Positions 36,001 through 45,000 of a stretch of 64,000 nt of DNA are shown here, one piece after another (position 1 is the stretch's first letter; each line of letters begins with the position of its first letter). The position numbers were made by a program, and so were the translations under genes. Source of the DNA: Anaerolineae bacterium. Lineage in GTDB: Bacteria > Chloroflexota > Anaerolineae > Caldilineales > Caldilineaceae. The stretch is taken from the NCBI GenBank assembly GCA_030432295.1, contig JAUIHI010000002.1, positions 124,001 through 188,000 of the forward strand, given 5' to 3'. The notes under the pieces are model-generated. The model had not been told where the DNA came from. It saw nothing but the letters and a program-made list of their open reading frames with translations, and made no database searches.

Positions 36001-39000
36001 TATTGTTGTTGAACTGATCCCGCAGGCGCACGGAAGGCTGGGGAGCAAAGTTCAGGCCCGCGGTGGCAGGGCTGCCCGGCTGCTGGCCAAAGGCCAGATT
36101 GTTGGCCGCGCCCGCGCTGACGGCCACACTCAGCCGATCCGTACCGGTGGCACTGGCCACACCGTCGGAGACAGAGAGCACCACAGATTCGGCCCGCACC
36201 AGACGCAGAGAGGCGGTTGCCACGCCATTGACAAATGTGATGGCCGTAGAAGCACCAATCGCCTGGGGTGTATTGTTGATGTCCAGTATCGTGGGGTTGG
36301 TCCCATTCGGGGCCGTACCCGTGCCCGTATCCAGGGCAAAGATGAGACTCTTGGATCCGCTGTAGGCGCTGGCTGTGTTGCCCAGGCTGTCCTTGGCCGT
36401 GATGGTCACAGACTGCGGGCTGTCAACCGATTGGGTCGCTGAGCCGGTAATAGTAAATTTACTGATGGACGACGAAGTCACCTCAAATGAAGCTGAATCC
36501 ACCGTCAATCCACCCTGAGTGAAGCGCAGCACATAACTCCCGGCAATGTCCAGACGCAACATCGTATACTCTGCCACCCCGGCGACAAAGGAAATCTGCG
36601 GTACAGAATTCGGATGGAATGTGCCCGGTCCGCTCTGCACCGAGGCTGTGAGGAGTGAACTGCTGTCGGACGTCACCCGATTGCCCAGGGCATCCCGCAG
36701 TTCGACTACCGGCGGCTGGACAAAGAATTGCTGGGATTCGGCACCGTCTGGCTCAGTGATGATTACCAACTGTGTGCCTGTGCCCGGATTGACAGTCACG
36801 GCCAAATTGCCGCTGCCTATCGAATTGATTGTGCCATCGCTGGCTGAAACCAGCGCGCTGCCTGTCTGCACCAGACGCAGGCCGCCATTGTTGCCGCCGC
36901 TCGCTGTCGCCACACCACTGCTGAAGGTGAAGGTTGTGGGCAGACCAAAGGAGATGGCTGCACCGCCGTTGCTCTTGACCGAGGGCAGGGAGCCGTTGGG
37001 CGCTGCACTGGCCCCGGAGAAGGTGAGGGTCTTGCTCCCCGTATAGGACGCGGCGGTATTGCTGTAAATGTCTTTGGCCGTAATCGTCAGATTCTGGGTA
37101 GCACCAGCGGTCTGAGTAGCGGAACCTGTGATGGCCAGTTTGACTGCTGTGTTCCCAGAAACAGTCACGGCCAGATCGCCGCCTCCCGCCGAGTTGGTCC
37201 CTCCGTTATCAGTCACAGAAATCGTGGCAGTTTCTGCCTTTACCAACACCATCGCTCCGTTGCTGTTGCCGCTGGCCGTCGCCACGCCATTGCTAAAAAT
37301 GATCGAAGTGGTGTTGCCAAAATTGATCGCCGTGCCGCTGCCATTGGTCACAAACGGCTGTGCCCCATTGGCCGCGCTGCTGGCCCCACTGAAGGTCAGG
37401 GAGCGGCTGCCGGTATAGCTGGTGGCCGTATTGCCCACACTGTCCTGGGCGGTGATGGTCGGGGTTTGGGTGATCCCGGCAGTGGCTGTCGGGCTGCCCC
37501 CAATCACCAGTTTGGCCGCGGAGCCAGGAGTGACTACCACAGCCAATCCCCCGCCGCTGGCTGTGCCGATGCCGTTCACCGTATCGGTAATGGCAACGGC
37601 TGCGGTCTCCACCTTCACCAGACGCAGCGCCCCATTGCTGCTGCCGCTCACTGTCGCCACACCGTTGCTAAAGCTGATGGCGGTGGGTGTGCCAAAGTTG
37701 ACGGCTGCACCACTGCTATTGCTTACCGACGGCAGAGTTCCGTCCGGCGCGGCAGCCGCGCCGGAGAAGGTCAGGCTCTGGGAGCCAGTGTAGCCAGGAA
37801 CTGTGTTTCCCGCGCTGTCCTGGGCTGTGATTGTCAGATTTTGCGTGTCACCCGCCACCTGGCTTGCCGAACCGGCAAGCGCCAGTTTGGAGACGGCCCC
37901 TGGGCTGACTGCGAAGCTGGCACTGGTGACTGTAAAAGCCCCCGCACTGGTAAAGAATGTGAGGGTGTAGGCCCCCGCTGTATCGAGACGCAAATTCGAA
38001 AAGCTCGCCACACCGCTGGAAAAGGCAACGGACGTAGAGGACGAGGAATGGAAGCCCCCCGGCCCATTCTGCACCACCGCCGTCACTGTAGAAGTGCTGT
38101 CCGAGGTGATGATATTGCCGCTGTTGTCGCGCAGGGCCACCACCGGTTGAGTAGACAGCGGCGCACCTGCCGTAGAATCGGCGGGTTCGGTCTGCACAGT
38201 CAACGAACCGGCCAGACCTGCGCTCACCGTCACAGTGCCGCTACAGGCCGTGGCAACAGCGCTGTTGGTGCTATCGCTGGCCTGCAAACGAATGGTCCCG
38301 ACCTGATTGTAGCTAACAGTGCTGAACGCAGCCACACCGCCGGACGCAGCCAGCGGCCCGCCACCACTCAATGTGCCCGACGCAGCCGTCGAACAACTGC
38401 TATTAGTGAAAGGTGCGAGCACAATCTCGTCGCTTACCCCTGCCACATTCTCAAAGATGTCCCGCACCTCTACCACCGGTTGCTGGGAGAAAGTGCCACC
38501 AGCATTGGCGCTGCTGCTGGGCTGGGTGGTGAAGACGAGTCGGCTGCTGGCCGCGGACGCAACCGTCACTGCCAAGTTCCCAGCGCCAGTGGACCCAATC
38601 GTTCCATCGCTCACGGCAACCGTCGCTGCCTCCGCTGCGTAGAGGGTCATCTCGCCATTGCTGCCCCCGCTGGCCGTCGCCACACCGCTGCTGAAGGTGA
38701 GAGTTGTGTCGGAACCAAAAGTGACCGTTACGCCGCTGCTGTTGACCACCGCCGGGTCCGTGCCATCGGGCGCGGCAGTGGCCCCGGAGAAGGTGAGGGT
38801 TTTGCTGCCTGTATAGCTGGTGGCTGTGTTGCTAAAGGCATCCTGCGCGGTGATCGTCAAAGATTGGCTCTCACCCGCGGTCTGGGTGGCAGAGCCGCTG
38901 ATCACCAGAGCCGTGGCATCCCCACTGCCGACAGTCACCGGCAAGTCCCCTGCACCGGTCGAAGCGATGCTGCCATCGCTAGCAGAGACCGTCGCTGTCT

Positions 39001-42000
39001 CTGTGGCGTAGAGGGTCAGACTGCCGTTGCTGCCACTGCTCGCCGCAGCCACACCGCTGGCAAAGGTGAGGGTGATGCTGCTGCCAAACCCAATGGCTGT
39101 GCCGTCTTTGTCCGTGACGGTGGGAATAGTGCCGTCCGGCGCGGTGCTGGCCCCGGAGAAGGTGAGGGATTTGTCCCCCGTATAGCCGGTGGCTGTGTTG
39201 CTGTACGTATCCTGCGCGGTGATAGTCAAATCCTGGCTGTCGCCCGCGGTCTCGCTGGACGCGCCACCGACAGCCAGTGCAACCGCGGCGTCGGCCCCGA
39301 CTACCACAGTCAGGTTGTCGCTGCCGGACGAACTGATAGTCCCGTCCGTCACCGCAACCTCAGCGGTCTCGGCGGCATAGAGACGCAGCACACCGTTGCC
39401 GCTGCTCACACTCGCCACACCGCTGGCAAAGGTGACAGTCGTCGCTGTGCCAAAGGCAATCGCGACCGCGTCTTTGTCTTCGACGCTTGGCAGTGTGCCG
39501 TCGGGCGCGGTGCTGGCTCCAGAGAAAGTCAATGCTTTGTCACCCGCATAGCCAGTTGCCAGATTACCCAGGCTGTCGTAGGCCGTAATCGTCAGATTCT
39601 GGCTGCTGCCTGCGGTCTGGCTAGCGCTGCCGGTGATGACCAGTTTGGCCGGGGTTGCCGGATCCACATCCGTGCTGGCGCTGGCGCTATTATTGCCTGT
39701 ATCGGTCTCCGGTGTGGAGGTCGAGACGCTGGCGCTGGCGCTGAGGGTTGTCACCGCGCTATTGGAGACAGCCGCGGTGAAGGTACGGCTGGCATTGACG
39801 GCCAGGGCGCTTGTGCTGGTACAGACCAGCGTGGGGAAGCCGCTCGTGTCACAGTTAGAAGCCGCGCTGAGCAGGGAGACACTGGAAGGCAGGGTGAAAG
39901 TGACCACAGGCGCGGCGGCCGCGGTGGAGCCGCTGTTGGTGACAACTGCCGAATAGGTCAGGGTCTCGCCCGCGGCCACCGGGTCTGGGCTGTCCACCAG
40001 CGCTACGATCAGGTCCGTAGCTTGGGAGACAACTGTAGCTGTCGCCGTATTGTTGACCCGGTTGGGATCGGGCATGGCCGATCCATCCGTCTGTTTGGCG
40101 CTGACAATCGCAGCCCGGTTGACCAGAGACTGGCCACCTGTGCCGCTGTCCACAGTGGCGGTGATACGCAGCCGGGCCGTGAAGCCGACCGGTGCGCTGG
40201 TATGGCTCCAGGTGGCGACAGTGCCCGCCCCATTCATCGAGACCGTCCCCGCGCTGACGGTCGGCGAACCGACCAGCGTCAACCCGGCGGGCAGGGTGTC
40301 GGTGACAACCACAGCCCCCGTGGCAAAGGGGCCGGGATTGGTCAATGTGACCGTAAACGAGACGGTCTCGCCCACATCCGGCGTCGTTTTACTGGCACTC
40401 TTGACCAGCGCCAGATCCGCGCCCACCACAGTAACCGTCACCCGGGCCGATGAATTGATGGCCGGTGTCGGGTCCTCCTGATCGGCGCTTTTGCCGTCGA
40501 TGGGATCCACAATCACCAGTCCACCGCCCACACCCGCCACCGGAACCACAGACAAAATCAGAGAGCGGCTCTGGCCGGGGCTGATGCTGCCCACGTCCCA
40601 GCGGCCTGTGTCGATGTTGTAGCCCGCGCCTGCCACAGTGGTGGTGATCCCAGTCGCCATTGTGTCTGTCACCACAACGCCGGTGGCCGTGTCTGGACCG
40701 AGATTGGTCACATTCAGGATAAAGGAGAAGGAATCCCCTTCCTGGGGCTGGGTGATGGTCGTCGATTTTTGTAGCACCAGATCCGCGGATGTGACACGGA
40801 AGCCGATGGCCGCGGTATTGTTGGCTGTGTCGCCATCGGCCACGCTGGAGGTCGCACTGCTGATAGTGTTGGTGATAATCTGATTGGCCGTGCCCGGAAT
40901 CACAGTTCCTGTCAGAACCAACGTTTCGCTGGCCCCCACGCCCAACTCGGCGATACGCCAGACGCCAGCGGAGCCAGGGGTGTTCGGTCCAAAAGCCCCC
41001 GCGCTGGTAGAGGAAATGATACCGGTCAGGCTGATGGGCAGACTGTCGGTAATGCGTACATTTGTCGTGGCGCTGGGGCCGTTGTTCAGCACAGAAACGG
41101 TGTAGACCACCGGCCCGCCCACATCCGCGCTGGCCCGGTCAACGCTCTTTGTAATCGCCAGATCAGCGCCACCCACCTGGAACGAGACACTGGCGCTGTT
41201 GGAGAACCGGCCCGGATCGTACTGGTCCAGACGCACCCCTTCGATCTCATCCCGCAGCAGTTGACCCGCCGCGCCTGGCTCTACCCTGGCGGTGATATTG
41301 AGAATCGTAAATTCACCCACGGCCAGGCTGGGAATCGTCCAGACGCCGGTTGCTGGCAGATAGGTGCCCGCGCCCTGCACGAAATGGGTGCGGAAGGCGA
41401 GGTTGGCAGGCAGGGTTTCGCTCACAACGATATTCGTGGCGACATCTGGGCCACGGTTGGTGATCTGAATCGGCAGCAGCACATCCTGGCCCACCAGTTG
41501 GCCGCCGCTGGCGCTCATGCCTACCTCCAGATCGGACGCGGCAGGCACAGTCAGAACAACCGACGATTGATCGTCCTCGCCGTTGCCCAGGCCGTTGCCC
41601 GGTGTGGAGTCGGGATCAAAGAGGCTGGCCGCCACAATCTCGGCCTGATTGGTCACAGAGCCGGAAAGGGAGAGCGCCCGGCTGATGACCAGTGTGGTGG
41701 ACTCTCCCACCCCCAGAGAGGGGATAGTCCACAGGCCAGTGGTCTGGCTGTAGGTTGTCCCAGCCGCGGGGGTGATGAACGAACCTGCAGCGGGGATGTC
41801 CGACACCCGCACATCCGCAACAGCGTCCGGGCCATCGTTCGTCACCCGCACAGTGAAGAAGAGGGTGTCGCCCACATTGGGAGCCGACGGCGAGGCCAGA
41901 TTGGTCAGGGAGATATCCGCGGCGGGTTCGACCGTCAAGCCGATGGCCGACGTATTATCGCCCCGGTTGTCGTCGTATTGGGCCGCGCTGATTATAGCGG

Positions 42001-45000
42001 TATTGGTGAAAGTGCCGGAACCGATCACCCGGGCCGTGACAGTCAAGACCGCGCTGGCCCCATTGGACAGAGAGCCAACCGACCAGAGACCGGTGGTGGC
42101 GCTGTAGGAACCAGCGCTGGCAATCTCTCCCACCGAAGTGAGTTGTGCTGGCAACAGAGCATTCACCTGCACGGGGCTGGCGGTTTCCGGGCCATTGTTG
42201 GTAGCCGTCAACACAAAAGTCACCAGACTTTGCACGGCTGGCGTGAGCGCGGATGCACTGCTGATCAGCCCCACATCCGCGTTGAGCGGCACAGTGAAGG
42301 TGACAACCTGACCGTTGTTGAGGGGCGTCGGGTCGGTCTGGTCCAATGTCTGAAGCAGGGCCGTATTGGTAATCACCTGACCGGAAGCAGCCGCGCCCAA
42401 GCGGCCAGCGACAGTCATCGTCAACCTCTGGCCCGCGGCAATCCCACCCACTGTCCACAGACTGCTTGACTGGCTGTAGCTGCCCCGGTTGACGGTGACT
42501 GTAGGCGCGAGCAGTTGCCCCGGCAGAATATCGCTGATCACCACACCCGTGGCGTTGCTGGGGCCAAAGTTGTCCAGATTGACCGTATAGGTGATGGTTC
42601 CGCCCACATTCAGATTGGCGATGAGGGCGTTTTTCGTCACCTGTAGATCGGCCAATTGGCTGGCGTTGATTGTGGCCGTGGCACTGTTATCTGCCACCCG
42701 GTCCAGGGCCGACGAGGCGACAGTGGCCGTGTTCGTCAGTGTGCCGCTGGCCGCGGAATCGGCTGAGACGTCGATGCGCACAGTTTGGGTGATGCCTGCC
42801 GGAATATCGCCCAAAGCGCAGGTGACAACTCCCCCGGAATGGCCACAGGCCGAGCTATCGGGCAGAAGGCTGCTGGTATAGCTCAGACTGGCGGGCAGGG
42901 TATCGGTGAGCAGCACCGAGCGGGCCAGGGACGGGCCGTAGTTGGCAATACTCAGAATGTAGAAGAGGCTGTCCTGGCCTGCAACCACAGCATTCGTGCT
43001 GGCGGCTTTGACCAGTTTGAGGTCGGCCTCGTCGGTGATTGTTGTGGTAACTGTGGCGCTGTTGTTGATTGGGTCGGCATCAAAAATATTGGAGCCGACG
43101 CTGACCGTATTTGTGATCACACCCAGCGCACCGCTGTTGACCCGCACAGTCACAGTGACCGTCGAGTGCTCCTGGGGCAGCAAGCCGGTAATTGTACAGG
43201 AGACGACCAGTGAGCCGGTGCAATTCCCCAGGCTGGTGGCAAGCCCGGTGATGGCGACATCGGCGGGCAGGACGTCAGTCAGAACGACAGAAGGCGCAAC
43301 GGACGGGCCAAAGTTCGTCACGTCCAGAGTATAGGTGATGTTCGTACCGGCGACTGCCGCGCTGTGGCTGGCCCGCTTCTCCACATGCAGGTTGGCCTGC
43401 TGTACAACCACTGATGTCAGGCTGATCTCGTCGTTGTCAGAATTGCGGTCGGCGTTGGCTTCGGTCAGAGAACGTACATGCGCGGTAGTGGTGATCGGTC
43501 CGCTAACGGTTGGCGACACAGCACCGGTCACCGTGACAGTCACAATCTGGGTGCGGACCAAAGTGCCCAGATCGCACGTAAACATTCTGCCGAGGGTACA
43601 ACTTCCTGCCCCCTCCACCTGGGGTGGAGCGATGGCAGCCATCTCTGCAGGCAGCGTGACAGAAATCTGCACATTCTCGGCGGAGGATGGGCCAAAGTTT
43701 GTCACCCCATAGGCATAGGTGATTGGGCCACCCGCGGCCAAAGGAGCAGGCAGAGCGGCAGCGCTGATCGCCAGATCAAATTTTGTGTTGACCGAATTTG
43801 TGATACTGACGCTATTATTCAGCGGGCGAGGATCGGTCGTCAGCGCCGATGCCACCACCGCCTGGTTGACAATATCCAATTCCTCAAATGCGGCTACCCG
43901 TGTCCGAATTGTGGGGGTAAGCCACGTGCCCGGCAGCATATCGCCCAGGCTACAGACAAGCACTCCGCTTAGCGCCTCGCAGGAATCGCTGGAGACAAAG
44001 GCGATACCCGCGGGCAGGGTATCGGTCACCCGGACATTGTGAGCCAGGGAAGGGCCAGTGTTGGAAATAGCCAGGGAGTAGACAATATCTTCCCCCTGCA
44101 GGGCAGTATCGGGCGAGGCACTCTTGGCGATGCCCAAATCGGCCAGCGCGCTGACACTGGTAGTCAGGCTTTGGGTATTGTTGGTGGGGTTGCGGTCCAC
44201 TGTGGTCAGGCTGGAAGCAACCACCTGGGTGGTCAAATCGCCCAGTGCATCCACGCCGGTCTGCACTGTGGCCGTCATTGTACGGGACTCGCCTATCTCC
44301 AAGCGAGAGAAGGCGCAGGCAACGGTCTGGGCGTTGACCGAACAGGCACTGGCCGGTTCGATTGTATCCAAACGCAGGCCGCTGGGCAGGGCCGCCTGCA
44401 CCTGCACACCGCTGGCAATCGCCTGGTCCAGGTTGGAGACTGTCCAGACATAGACGATAGAATCGCCCGCGATGGCATTGGCAGGGCCAGGGTTGGCAGT
44501 CAACCCCAAGTCGCTGATCGAGCATTCAACCGTCGAGATGCCCCCTTCATCCTCATAGAAGAGAACCGTGCCGTTGCCGCTCAGAACAGGCGCGCCCACT
44601 TCGCCCCTGGTGGGGTCAGTGCGGCTGCGAAAGACCTGTCGGCTCTGGGCCACCCCGTCGTAGAGGACTACCCATTGGCTGCCTGTGCTATCCAACCGCT
44701 GGTAGATCACCCGATTGCCGTCGGCGCTGATATTGGGATCGAAGTTGTCGGCGCCGGGTGTATCGCTGAGCTGCGAGAAACCTGTGCCTGTGGCCGGATT
44801 GGGGCTGAGAAAAACCTGTCGCCCACCCACAATATTCACTGTGCTGTCCAGCCGCTGATCCGACACAAAGGCAACCTGAGAGCCGTTTTGGCTGACCACC
44901 GGCATCTCATTTGTCCCGCCGGATGTGCTGGTGACAGCCGTCATCAGTTCGCTATTGAGCACATAGCGAAAAATTTCCAGATTGCCTTCCGGGTTGGATA